In this document: piece by piece, positions 1-6,221 of the stretch
Layout: each line of letters starts with the position of its first letter
Position numbering within the stretch: position 1 is the first letter of the stretch
Assembly: GCA_036558265.1 (NCBI GenBank)
Contig: DATBFY010000786.1
Coordinates: 1-14,345 of the forward strand
DNA from: RYN-433 sp036558265
Lineage (GTDB): Bacteria; Planctomycetota; Phycisphaerae; Tepidisphaerales; Tepidisphaeraceae
Reading direction: 5' to 3'
Length of the DNA stretch: 14,345 nucleotides
Program-made: the position numbers and the translations under genes
Notes under the pieces: model-generated
What the model was told of the DNA's origin: nothing
Seen by the model: only the letters and a program-made list of their open reading frames with translations
Databases searched by the model: none

Positions 1-707
1 ACCCGTCCGTCCCCTTCCAGGCGCAGCGGAGCCCCGTTGGGGCGTACCGCGACGTTGTGCAGCTCCAGGAACCGGCTGACCCACTTGGCCGTCGTCTCCC
101 CCGCGAACCGCGACCACGGATGCTCGCCCTTGATCAGCAGGTCCACCTCCAGCCCCAGTTGCGTCAGCGAAGCCGCCAGCTCCACCCCGAGCAGCCCCGA
201 CCCGATCACCGCCACCCGTCCCCGGTGCGTCGATCCGGCGCGGGTCTGCCGATGCCCCTCCGCCTTGGCCTTCTCCACCGCATGGTGGAGCCGCTCCAGG
301 TCGTCAAAGGTCCGCAGGTAGTGCAGGCTGGGCAGGTCGTGCCCGGGGATCGTCAAGTGTTTCGGGCTCGCCCCCGTCGCCAGCAGCAAATTATCAAACG
401 AGATCTCTTTCCCATCATCCAGGATGACCGCATGCCGCGCGGTGTCCAGGTGCGTCACCCGCCGGCTGGTGCGCAGCTCGATGTGCCGCTCGGTGTACCA
501 CCCATGCGCATGGCTGAACAGCGCCGCCCGCGGCAGGTGGTTGCGCAGCGCCTCCTTGGAAAGGGGAGGCCGGAGGTAGGGACGGGTGGATTCGAGGGTG
601 ATCAGGAGAACCTCCCCCTCCCGATCCCTCCCCCGAATCGCCTCCGCCGCCGCGCTGCTGGCGATGCCGCCGCCGACCAGCAGGTACTTCACGTGGTGCT
701 TGGTCAT
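1..707 (-). CDS. FAD/NAD(P)-dependent oxidoreductase, AIF/ferredoxin-reductase type (3' end missing)
   Basis: The reading frame starts at the ATG at 707-705 and stays open to the left edge, giving the first 235 residues of a protein whose family members are usually about 400 long. An N-terminal Rossmann motif (KYLLVGGGIASSAAAEAIR, residues 7-25) would bind FAD. The PYLRPPLSKE segment (43-52) is typical of AIF and bacterial ferredoxin or rubredoxin reductases. LLLATGASP (107-115) is the second flavin motif, and VAVIGSGLLGVELAAS (165-180) is the NAD(P)H-binding Rossmann fold. The enzyme should pass electrons from NAD(P)H via FAD to a redox partner, which cannot be identified here. An AGGAG lies about 14 nt upstream, rather far for a ribosome binding site. 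The gene diverges from the ArsR-methyltransferase gene. Family is secure; substrate is unknown. Confidence 0.9.
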   Translation of the reverse strand, partial: MTKHHVKYLLVGGGIASSAAAEAIRGRDREGEVLLITLESTRPYLRPPLSKEALRNHLPRAALFSHAHGWYTERHIELRTSRRVTHLDTARHAVILDDGKEISFDNLLLATGASPKHLTIPGHDLPSLHYLRTFDDLERLHHAVEKAKAEGHRQTRAGSTHRGRVAVIGSGLLGVELAASLTQLGLEVDLLIKGEHPWSRFAGETTAKWVSRFLELHNVAVRPNGAPLRLEGDGR

Positions 708-730
708 GGTGCCGATAACTGCTCCTGTTC

Positions 731-736
731 ATTATA
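731..736 (-). promoter_or_regulatory. Possible -10 box for the oxidoreductase gene
   Basis: The minus strand reads TATAAT, a perfect -10 hexamer, 24 bp upstream of the oxidoreductase ATG. No convincing -35 hexamer sits 16-18 bp upstream, so this rests on the -10 match and its position in a divergent intergenic gap. Confidence 0.35.
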
Positions 737-791
737 CCTCTTCGGCAACTGGGCAGTTCGGATACACAAATCCAAGCAGGGTACGGGTGGC

Positions 792-830
792 TTGACAGGG
801 GAGGAAAGCCGATCAACAATATATCCGGAT
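792..830 (+). promoter_or_regulatory. Putative promoter and operator of the ArsR-methyltransferase/ahcY unit
   Basis: A perfect -35 hexamer TTGACA lies at 792-797. The -10 is weak (ACAATA or CAATAT near 816-822). Overlapping the expected start of transcription is the 8-bp perfect palindrome ATCCGGAT at 823-830. An operator at this position fits an autorepressing ArsR-family protein. No Shine-Dalgarno lies between the palindrome and the ATG at 837, so the mRNA could be leaderless or nearly so. The -35 and palindrome are seen; their function is inferred. Confidence 0.4.
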
Positions 831-836
831 TAACGG

Positions 837-1790
837 ATGGTCAGAATCGCTTCCCAGCCCGATGCCCTGCTTGCCTGGATGGACTGCCTGGCCGACCCCA
901 TGCGGCTGCGGCTGCTTCGCATCCTGGAGCGTCACGAGTTGGGGGTTGCGGATCTGTGCGACGTGCTTCAAACCCCCCAATCGACCGTCAGCCGCCACCT
1001 GAAGCTCCTGCTCGAACAGGGCTGGGTGCAGAGCCGTCGCCAAGGCACTAACCATTTGTATGAAATGATTTTAGACGAGCTTGCGCCGGCCGCGCGCAAG
1101 CTCTGGCTACTGGCCCGGGAACAGACCGAAAGCTGGGCGACGCTCGCCCAGGACGAGCTGCGCCTCCAGCGGCGACTCGCCCAGCGCGAGAACGACAGCG
1201 AGGCGTTCTTCGCGGGGGCGGCGGTGGAGTGGGATCGAATCCGCAATGATCTGTACGGCTCGCGGTTCGATTTGCAAGCGGTTCTTCCGCTCCTCCCTCC
1301 GAGCCATGTGATTGCGGACCTGGGGTGCGGGGCGGGGGAGTTGGCGGCCCAGATTGCCGGGAATGTAAAAACGGTGATCGGGGTGGACAATTCGACGGAG
1401 ATGCTCAAGGCGGCAAAGCGGCGCGGCGCCAGCCTGCCGAATCTCGACCTCCGCAAGGGAGATCTGACGGCGCTCCCGCTTGCGGACGGGGAAGCGGATG
1501 CGGCGATCATGATCCTGGCGCTGACGTACGTGGCCGACCCACAGGCGGCGGTCCGCGAGATGGCGCGGGTGATCAAGGGGGGCGGTCGGGCGGTGGTGGT
1601 TGACCTGCTGCGGCACGACCGCGACGATTTTCGGCGGCAGCTTGGTCAGAAGTGGGCTGGATTCGAGCCGGGCGAAGTGCAACGGATCTTTTCTGAGGCG
1701 GGTTTCACGAACGTAACGGTTACCCCTCTGCCGCCGGATGCCAATGCGCGGGGGCCGGCACTCTTCGTGGCGAGCGGGATCAAGGGATAG
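837..1790 (+). CDS. ArsR-family transcriptional regulator fused to a SAM-dependent methyltransferase domain (SahR-like)
   Basis: The 317-residue protein has two parts. Residues about 10-80 form a winged helix of ArsR type (DPMRLRLLRIL, then TPQSTVSRHLKLLLEQGWVQSRRQG as the recognition helix and wing). The usual metal-binding ELCVCDL motif reads ELGVADL, so metal sensing is unlikely. Residues about 125-315 are a class I methyltransferase with motif I DLGCGAG (161-167) and the acidic residue of GVDNS (D184) that normally contacts the SAM ribose. ArsR proteins that sense S-adenosylhomocysteine and control methionine-cycle genes (SahR) are known in Proteobacteria. The ahcY gene 31 bp downstream suggests the same job here: SAH or SAM bound in the methyltransferase-like pocket would set repressor activity. 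An in-frame TAA at 831-833 rules out any start upstream of 837. Whether the domain still methylates anything cannot be told. Confidence 0.88.
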   Translation: MVRIASQPDALLAWMDCLADPMRLRLLRILERHELGVADLCDVLQTPQSTVSRHLKLLLEQGWVQSRRQGTNHLYEMILDELAPAARKLWLLAREQTESWATLAQDELRLQRRLAQRENDSEAFFAGAAVEWDRIRNDLYGSRFDLQAVLPLLPPSHVIADLGCGAGELAAQIAGNVKTVIGVDNSTEMLKAAKRRGASLPNLDLRKGDLTALPLADGEADAAIMILALTYVADPQAAVREMARVIKGGGRAVVVDLLRHDRDDFRRQLGQKWAGFEPGEVQRIFSEAGFTNVTVTPLPPDANARGPALFVASGIKG

Positions 1791-1821
1791 ACGATTTATT
1801 GCTTCTCAAGGAGAACCGACA

Positions 1822-3321
1822 ATGGCGACTGCGACTCTTTCGAAACCGAAAAATAAGACGAACGGCAACGGCGCCGCCGCGAAGGCGGGGCTGGAATTCA
1901 AGGTGAAGGATCTGGCGCTGGCGGAGTGGGGGCGCAAGGAAATCCTGCTGGCGGAGCAGGAGATGCCGGGCTTGATGGCCGTGCGTGCGGAGTACGCCAA
2001 GGCGCAGCCGCTCAAGGGGCTGAAGATCGTCGGTTCGCTGCACATGACCATCCAGACGGCGGTGTTGATCGAGACGCTGTCGGCGCTGGGCGCGCACGTG
2101 CGGTGGTGTTCGTGCAACATCTTCAGCACGCAGGATCACGCGGCGGCGGCGGTGGTGGTCGGGCCCAGGGGGACGGTGGACAAGCCGGCAGGCGTGCCGG
2201 TGTTCGCGTGGAAGGGCGAGACGCTGGAGGAGTACTGGTGGTGTACCGAGCGTGCGATCGACTTCGGCAACGGCCAGGGGCCGGACCAGATCGTGGATGA
2301 CGGTGGGGACGTGACGCTGCTGATCCACAAGGGTGCGGAGTTCGAGAAGGCGGGGAAGGTGCCGGCGCCCGGCCCGAATGACAACGAGGAGTGGACCGAG
2401 GTGCTCAAGCTGCTCGCGCGCTGCTTCAAGGCGGATCCGCAGCGGTGGACCAAGGCGGCTGCCAACTGCAAGGGCGTCTCGGAGGAGACGACCACGGGCG
2501 TGCATCGTCTTTACGAGATGCAGAAGCAGGGGAAGCTGCTCTTTCCGGCGATCAACGTGAACGACAGCGTGACCAAGAGCAAGTTCGACAACCTTTATGG
2601 CTGCCGGCACTCGCTGGTGGACGGGCTGTTCCGCGCAACCGACGTGATGATCAGCGGCAAGGTGGCGGTCGTCTGCGGCTACGGGGACGTGGGCAAGGGT
2701 TGCTGCCAGAGCCTCAAGGGCCAGGGCGCGCGGGTGATCGTGACCGAGATCGACCCGATCTGCGCATTGCAGGCGGCGATGGAGGGGTACCAGGTGCTGA
2801 CGCTGGAGGAGACGCTGCCCTACGCCGACATCTTCATCACGACGACGGGCAACTTCGGGATCATCACGGCCGAGCACATGGCGAAGATGAAGGACAAGGC
2901 GATCGTGGGGAACATCGGCCACTTCGACAACGAGATCGACATGGCCGGGCTGAAGAAGTCGAAGGGGATCAAGCGGACGAACATCAAGCCGCAGTACGAC
3001 ATGTGGACGTTCGCGGACGGCCACAGCGTGCTGGTGCTGGCGGAGGGTCGGCTGCTGAATTTGGGGTGCGCGACGGGGCATCCGAGCTTCGTGATGAGCG
3101 CGAGCTTCACGAACCAGACGATCGCGCAGATCGAGTTGGCGACGAACGGGAAGAACTACGAGCGGCAGGTGTACGTGCTGCCGAAGATTTTGGACGAGAA
3201 GGTGGCGCGGCTGCACCTGGAGAAGCTGGGGGTGAAGCTGACGAAGCTGACCAAGAAGCAGGCGGAGTACATCGGTGTGCCGGTGGAGGGGCCGTATAAG
3301 GCGGAGCATTATCGGTATTGA
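1822..3321 (+). CDS. ahcY: S-adenosylhomocysteine hydrolase (adenosylhomocysteinase)
   Basis: This cytosolic enzyme reversibly splits S-adenosylhomocysteine into adenosine and homocysteine, relieving product inhibition of methyltransferases and feeding the methionine cycle. The 499-residue protein carries family hallmarks: HMTIQTAVLIETL and NIFSTQDHAAAA in the substrate domain, SKFDNLYGCRHS, the NAD-binding GYGDVGKG (286-293), GNIGHFDNEID, and the C-terminal AEHYRY, whose conserved Lys/Tyr pair reaches the NAD of the neighbouring subunit. It has the extra segment of about 40 residues (near GPDQIVDDGGD to TTTGVHRLYEMQ) found in many bacterial and plant enzymes. The start at 1822 is chosen because AAGGAG lies 7 nt upstream; the frame is open from 1738, inside the preceding gene. 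The short gap implies co-transcription with the ArsR-methyltransferase gene. Confidence 0.98.
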   Translation: MATATLSKPKNKTNGNGAAAKAGLEFKVKDLALAEWGRKEILLAEQEMPGLMAVRAEYAKAQPLKGLKIVGSLHMTIQTAVLIETLSALGAHVRWCSCNIFSTQDHAAAAVVVGPRGTVDKPAGVPVFAWKGETLEEYWWCTERAIDFGNGQGPDQIVDDGGDVTLLIHKGAEFEKAGKVPAPGPNDNEEWTEVLKLLARCFKADPQRWTKAAANCKGVSEETTTGVHRLYEMQKQGKLLFPAINVNDSVTKSKFDNLYGCRHSLVDGLFRATDVMISGKVAVVCGYGDVGKGCCQSLKGQGARVIVTEIDPICALQAAMEGYQVLTLEETLPYADIFITTTGNFGIITAEHMAKMKDKAIVGNIGHFDNEIDMAGLKKSKGIKRTNIKPQYDMWTFADGHSVLVLAEGRLLNLGCATGHPSFVMSASFTNQTIAQIELATNGKNYERQVYVLPKILDEKVARLHLEKLGVKLTKLTKKQAEYIGVPVEGPYKAEHYRY

Positions 3322-3431
3322 TCTGGGAGCAATTCCGGCTCATTCCGTGTGTAGGATCCGGGGCGGCGCTCTGGTCGCGTAGCTCCCGGCGCTCTGCCCC
3401 GGCTTGCTGATGTGTGAAGAGTGGACATGAG

Positions 3432-3467
3432 GCGACCCGCCGGGATTCCTGGCGGGTCGCTGTCTTT
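3432..3467 (+). terminator. Hairpin between convergent ahcY and the mazEF operon
   Basis: GCGACCCGCC (3432-3441) and GGCGGGTCGC (3451-3460) form a perfect 10-bp stem with a 9-nt loop, followed on the plus strand by TGTCTTT. It lies 110 bp after the ahcY stop and 24 bp from the stop of the convergent Cys-rich gene, so it may serve both directions. The T tract is short. Confidence 0.65.
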
Positions 3468-3484
3468 AGATCGTGCGTGTTTCC

Positions 3485-3937
3485 TTAAGAGTGGAACTCG
3501 TCGGGCATGTTGTCGTCGTTGTGCAATACGCCGCCGAGATTTCTGACGTAATGGTGCTTAGCACAGAAGAGGCTCAGGCGCACGCGCAGGCGTGTGCAGC
3601 CGGGCTCACGGCATTGTTCGGGGCCCTGTTCGTCACCCAATTCCCGAAGCATCGAGCGGAGCGAGGCGATCTTCACCTGGTCGGGAAAGGGGCGTTCCCG
3701 CCAGTTGTCTGGTGTGGTCGGGGGGATTTGGTAGAGCGCTCGCCGGTGGCAATGGTCCGCGGATTCCTGCCAAAACTGTCCGCAGATGCGACATTGCAGA
3801 AGTTTCAGCCCGCCATCCGTTTCGGCGATGGGTCCGAGGGTTGCGGCGATGGTAAGACCGACCCGGTAACGATTGAGTACGTCTTCCGCGGTTTGCAAGT
3901 CCGATGAATAGCGCGGGCAGGCACAGTCGTGTGACAT
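3485..3937 (-). CDS. Cys/His-rich, probably zinc-binding hypothetical protein, third gene of the mazEF operon
   Basis: I do not recognise a named family. The 150-residue protein has three Cys/His clusters: CAC near the N-terminus (C5, C7), CRIC (C49, C52) followed by CH at 63-64, and C109-x4-C114-x10-C125-x2-HH (128-129). This spacing suggests one or two zinc knuckles. No signal peptide or membrane segment is seen. The start at 3937 follows the mazF stop by 6 nt, and the GGAGGGGG that would serve as its ribosome site is inside the end of mazF, so translation is probably coupled. A role linked to MazEF (third regulator, protease adaptor or nucleic-acid binder) is conceivable, but position is the only support. 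A plus-strand frame of similar length overlaps but has no motif and no operon context. Confidence 0.7.
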   Translation of the reverse strand: MSHDCACPRYSSDLQTAEDVLNRYRVGLTIAATLGPIAETDGGLKLLQCRICGQFWQESADHCHRRALYQIPPTTPDNWRERPFPDQVKIASLRSMLRELGDEQGPEQCREPGCTRLRVRLSLFCAKHHYVRNLGGVLHNDDNMPDEFHS

Positions 3938-3943
3938 GGGGCG

Positions 3944-4315
3944 TCAGTCCCCCTCCAGCACCGCGAGCAATTTATCGAGGACTTCCTCGACCACGTCGCG
4001 CGGGGCCGTGGCAACCAAGGCCGTTTCGCGCTCGCGGTAATCCACCTGCCGGACCGCGTCGGCGACGATGACGCTGCTGACCGCGCCCACGCCGGCCTTG
4101 GGGGGCAGGAGGCCGGGCGGCAGTTGCACTTCGAAGGGCCCGCCGCGCGCGCGGCTGGTGATCGCGCAGACGATGGCCATGCCGGATTTGCGGTTGTAGG
4201 AGGCGGGGCTGAGGACCAGGGCGTAGTGGCGGTCGGCCATCTCGTGGCCGGCGGAGGGGGAGAAGTTGAGGTGGACGAGGTCGCCGCGCTTGGGGTGATA
4301 GGTGCGGTAGCTCAT
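3944..4315 (-). CDS. mazF: MazF/PemK-family endoribonuclease toxin
   Basis: The 123-residue protein matches the length and order of MazF: RGDLVHLNFSPSAGHE at the start, RHYALVLSPASYNRKSG, then CAITSRARGGPFEVQLP and VIVADAVRQVDYRER. MazF proteins are sequence-specific, ribosome-independent mRNA interferases held inactive by MazE. The Thr/Ser of the catalytic loop is present (T53). The usual H/R-R-P before AVVLSP reads R-H-Y, so the arginine equivalent to Arg29 of E. coli MazF appears shifted by one residue. Start at 4315 overlaps the mazE stop by ATGA, indicating translational coupling. A truncated relative lies at 5978-6174. Confidence 0.9.
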   Translation of the reverse strand: MSYRTYHPKRGDLVHLNFSPSAGHEMADRHYALVLSPASYNRKSGMAIVCAITSRARGGPFEVQLPPGLLPPKAGVGAVSSVIVADAVRQVDYRERETALVATAPRDVVEEVLDKLLAVLEGD

Positions 4316-4560
4316 AGGAGTTCGCCGCCGCGCGGGTTGTCGATGTGCAGCTCGCCGTGGCGGTGGCGGGGCTTCATCTTCGCGAGGAGGTCGGCGAGCT
4401 TGTATTTTCGGCGGCGGGCGCGCGTGGGTCGGATCGTCAGCACGCCTCCCGTCGTGTCGAACTCGACCTGGGCGCCTTCGGTCAGGCGGGCCTGCTCGGC
4501 GACGGCCTTGGGGATGCGGACGCCGAGGCTGTTGCCCCATTTCTGAACGGTCGTGGCCAT
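4312..4560 (-). CDS. mazE: MazE-family antitoxin with AbrB-type DNA-binding domain
   Basis: The 82-residue protein begins MATTVQKWGNSLGVRIPKAV, the SpoVT/AbrB swapped-hairpin DNA-binding domain of MazE (residues 1-47). A basic and then acidic tail (RARRRKYKLADLLAKMKPRHRHGELHID) would bind MazF. The protein should neutralise MazF and, with it, repress the operon. The start at 4560 has GGGAG about 8 nt upstream and gives the canonical MazE N-terminus. The frame stays open to 4707, but that would run through the promoter. The stop overlaps the mazF start. Confidence 0.9.
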   Translation of the reverse strand: MATTVQKWGNSLGVRIPKAVAEQARLTEGAQVEFDTTGGVLTIRPTRARRRKYKLADLLAKMKPRHRHGELHIDNPRGGELL

Positions 4561-4581
4561 GAGCGGGACTCCCAGGCTTGT

Positions 4582-4619
4582 GTATACGAAGAGTATACGT
4601 TTCCGCGCTTCCACGTCAA
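4582..4619 (-). promoter_or_regulatory. mazEF promoter with inverted-repeat operator
   Basis: On the minus strand a -35 TTGACG (4619-4614) and -10 TATACT (4597-4592) are separated by 16 bp. Two copies of the palindromic hexamer GTATAC (4582-4587 and 4593-4598), 5 bp apart, overlap the -10. This is where an AbrB-type MazE dimer would block RNA polymerase. The hexamers and spacing are seen; binding is inferred from MazE autoregulation in other bacteria. Confidence 0.7.
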
Positions 4620-4645
4620 CGCTTGCGAAGGAGCCCATGTGAATA

Positions 4646-4675
4646 TTGACGCGTGCAACAGCGCCGCAGTAGTAT
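4646..4675 (+). promoter_or_regulatory. Putative promoter of the acyltransferase gene
   Basis: TTGACG (4646-4651) and TAGTAT (4670-4675) are 18 bp apart, and transcription would begin about 20 nt before the ATG at 4701. It is back-to-back with the mazEF promoter, the two -35 boxes being only 26 bp apart. Confidence 0.5.
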
Positions 4676-4700
4676 TCTGCGCGATGGAGGGGTAAGTCGG

Positions 4701-5894
4701 ATGACACCGACGACGATCGACGTTTGTTTAGTGGGGCCGGAGGAGGTCGCGGTCGAGGCGCGTCCTCGGGTTTGGAGCCGGATCCCGGCGCTGGATGGGG
4801 TTCGGGGGGTGGCGGCGCTGATCGTGATGATCTTTCATTACTACCAGGCGTTGGGCCCGCCGGGGAGCGGCGGCGCGGTGGCGCGGCTGGCGTTTGGCCT
4901 GACGCGGTTCGGGGGGACAGGGGTAGATCTCTTTTTCGTGCTTTCGGGATTCCTGATCACGGGAATCCTGCTGAGCGCGCGGGGCAGCCCGAACGCGTGG
5001 ACGCGGTTTTACATGCGGCGGGTGCTGCGGATCTTCCCGCTGTATTACGGGGCGCTGCTGGGGATCTGCGTGGTCGCGTTGCTGGTCGGGTGCGGGTGGT
5101 CGGGCCTGCGGCCGACGGTGTGGTACTGGACGTACCTGCAGAACGTTCGCGGCCTCTTGGGCGGAGCCGGATTCGAGCAGAGCTCGTTCGAGTGGATCGC
5201 GCCGATCCACTTCTGGTCACTGGCAGTGGAGGAGCACTTCTACCTGTTCTGGCCTGTGGTGGTGCTGATGGTGAGCACGCGCCGGTTGCCGAACGTGTTG
5301 TGGGGAATCGTCGCCGGGTCGATCCTGAGCCGGGGGCTGTTGATCGCGACGGGTCACACGTCGGCGACGTTCGATTTCACACTGTGCCGGATGGACGCGT
5401 TGGCGTTCGGGGCGTTGATCGCGGTCTACGCCGCAGGCGACGGGGCGCCGGTCGAGCGGCTTGGCCGATCCGCGCGGTGGGCGACGCCGGCATTGATCGT
5501 CGTCGCAGTGCCGATGTACGTGCTGACGAGCGGGCGGGGCCTGGCCACGGTGCAGTTCGGCAAGAGCACGCTGATCGCGGCGCTGTATGCGGCCGCGCTG
5601 ATCGTGCTGTTGACGGGGCCACGGGAGGGGCTGCTCTCACGTGCGCTCTCGTGGGGGCCGCTGCGCGCGATGGGGAAGTACAGTTACGCGCTCTATATTT
5701 TCCACCCCTTCGTCTACCTGGGCCTGGACGAGTGGCTGGCGGCGCGGCGCCCGGTGGTATTCGCGCACGCGTACAACCCGTTGATGTGCGCCTCGGCGAT
5801 GGGGATCACGTTCGCGGGGGCGCTTGCGAGCTGGCATTTTTATGAGAAGCACTTCTTGAAGTTGAAGCGCTTTTTCGAGTACGAGCGTGGGTGA
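4701..5894 (+). CDS. Membrane acyltransferase, acyltransferase-3 (OatA/OafA-like) family
   Basis: The 397-residue protein is rich in membrane-spanning segments. It carries the family signatures: LDGVRGVAALIVMIFHYY (31-48) with the conserved His46 and preceding Arg, GTGVDLFFVLSGFLITGIL (72-90), RRVLRIFPLYYG (106-117), SLAVEEHFYLFWP (173-185) and GKYSYALYIFHPFVY near residue 330. Such proteins O-acylate cell-envelope glycans, lipopolysaccharide, peptidoglycan or small molecules at the membrane. No extracytoplasmic SGNH domain is fused at the C-terminus, so it acts alone or with a separate transferase. The start at 4701 is preferred over the in-frame ATG at 4653 because GGAGG lies about 10 nt upstream and the other ATG would fall within the promoter. 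Substrate unknown. Confidence 0.9.
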   Translation: MTPTTIDVCLVGPEEVAVEARPRVWSRIPALDGVRGVAALIVMIFHYYQALGPPGSGGAVARLAFGLTRFGGTGVDLFFVLSGFLITGILLSARGSPNAWTRFYMRRVLRIFPLYYGALLGICVVALLVGCGWSGLRPTVWYWTYLQNVRGLLGGAGFEQSSFEWIAPIHFWSLAVEEHFYLFWPVVVLMVSTRRLPNVLWGIVAGSILSRGLLIATGHTSATFDFTLCRMDALAFGALIAVYAAGDGAPVERLGRSARWATPALIVVAVPMYVLTSGRGLATVQFGKSTLIAALYAAALIVLLTGPREGLLSRALSWGPLRAMGKYSYALYIFHPFVYLGLDEWLAARRPVVFAHAYNPLMCASAMGITFAGALASWHFYEKHFLKLKRFFEYERG

Positions 5895-5909
5895 CGGGAG
5901 AGAATGACC

Positions 5910-5927
5910 GGGTCGCCAAAGCGACCC
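5910..5927 (+). terminator. Possible terminator hairpin after the acyltransferase gene
   Basis: GGGTCGC and GCGACCC pair in a 7-bp stem around the tetraloop CAAA, 15 bp after the acyltransferase stop. No T tract follows, so it may be an RNA 3'-end stabiliser or a Rho-dependent end. Confidence 0.4.
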
Positions 5928-5977
5928 CACCCGCGACTTGCCACCCGAATCAGGGCGCAGGCATCTCGTGATCCGGA

Positions 5978-6174
5978 CCAGTCCCCTTCCAGCACCGCCA
6001 GCAACTTGTCCAGCACGTCTTCCACGATCCCGCGCGGCACGGAGACGACGAAGGCCGTCCCGCGCTCGCGGTAATCCACCTGCCGGACGGCGTCGGCGAC
6101 GATGACGCCGGTGACCTGGCCGACACCCGCCTTGGGGGGCAGGAGGCCGGGCGGGAGTTCCACTTCGAAGGGGC
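5978..6174 (-). pseudogene. Truncated mazF remnant (C-terminal half only)
   Basis: On the minus strand this encodes GPFEVELPPGLLPPKAGVG through VIVADAVRQVDYRERG to LDKLLAVLEGD, about 65 residues. These match residues 59-123 of the intact MazF at 3944-4315, with 53 of 65 identical by hand count. DNA identity over an ungapped 190 bp is about 83%. The N-terminal half with the catalytic arginine region is absent: homology stops at 6174, beside the sulfatase leader. The old stop TGA is TGG (5978-5980), so the frame runs on to 5840. No start codon, ribosome site or antitoxin accompanies it. The decay must have followed a duplication or independent acquisition of a second mazF. Confidence 0.8.
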
Positions 6175-6221
6175 CCCGTGGGCATGCAGCGCGGCGCGGT
6201 GGGCGCGGTAGAAGGTGGCGT

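Noticed and set aside
1780..3309. 509-codon minus-strand frame opposite ahcY
   Set aside because: His/Arg/Leu-rich shadow frame caused by high third-position GC of ahcY; no domain.
3358..3402. CCGGGGC/GCCCCGG inverted repeat as the ahcY terminator
   Set aside because: The 7-bp arms are 31 nt apart with no T tract; the hairpin at 3432-3460 is much stronger.
3473..3907. 144-codon plus-strand frame opposite the Cys-rich gene
   Set aside because: No motif or ribosome site; the minus-strand frame has zinc-type cysteine clusters and operon context.
4560..4707. N-terminal extension of mazE to the ATG at 4707
   Set aside because: The extra 49 codons cover the mazEF and acyltransferase promoters and do not resemble MazE.
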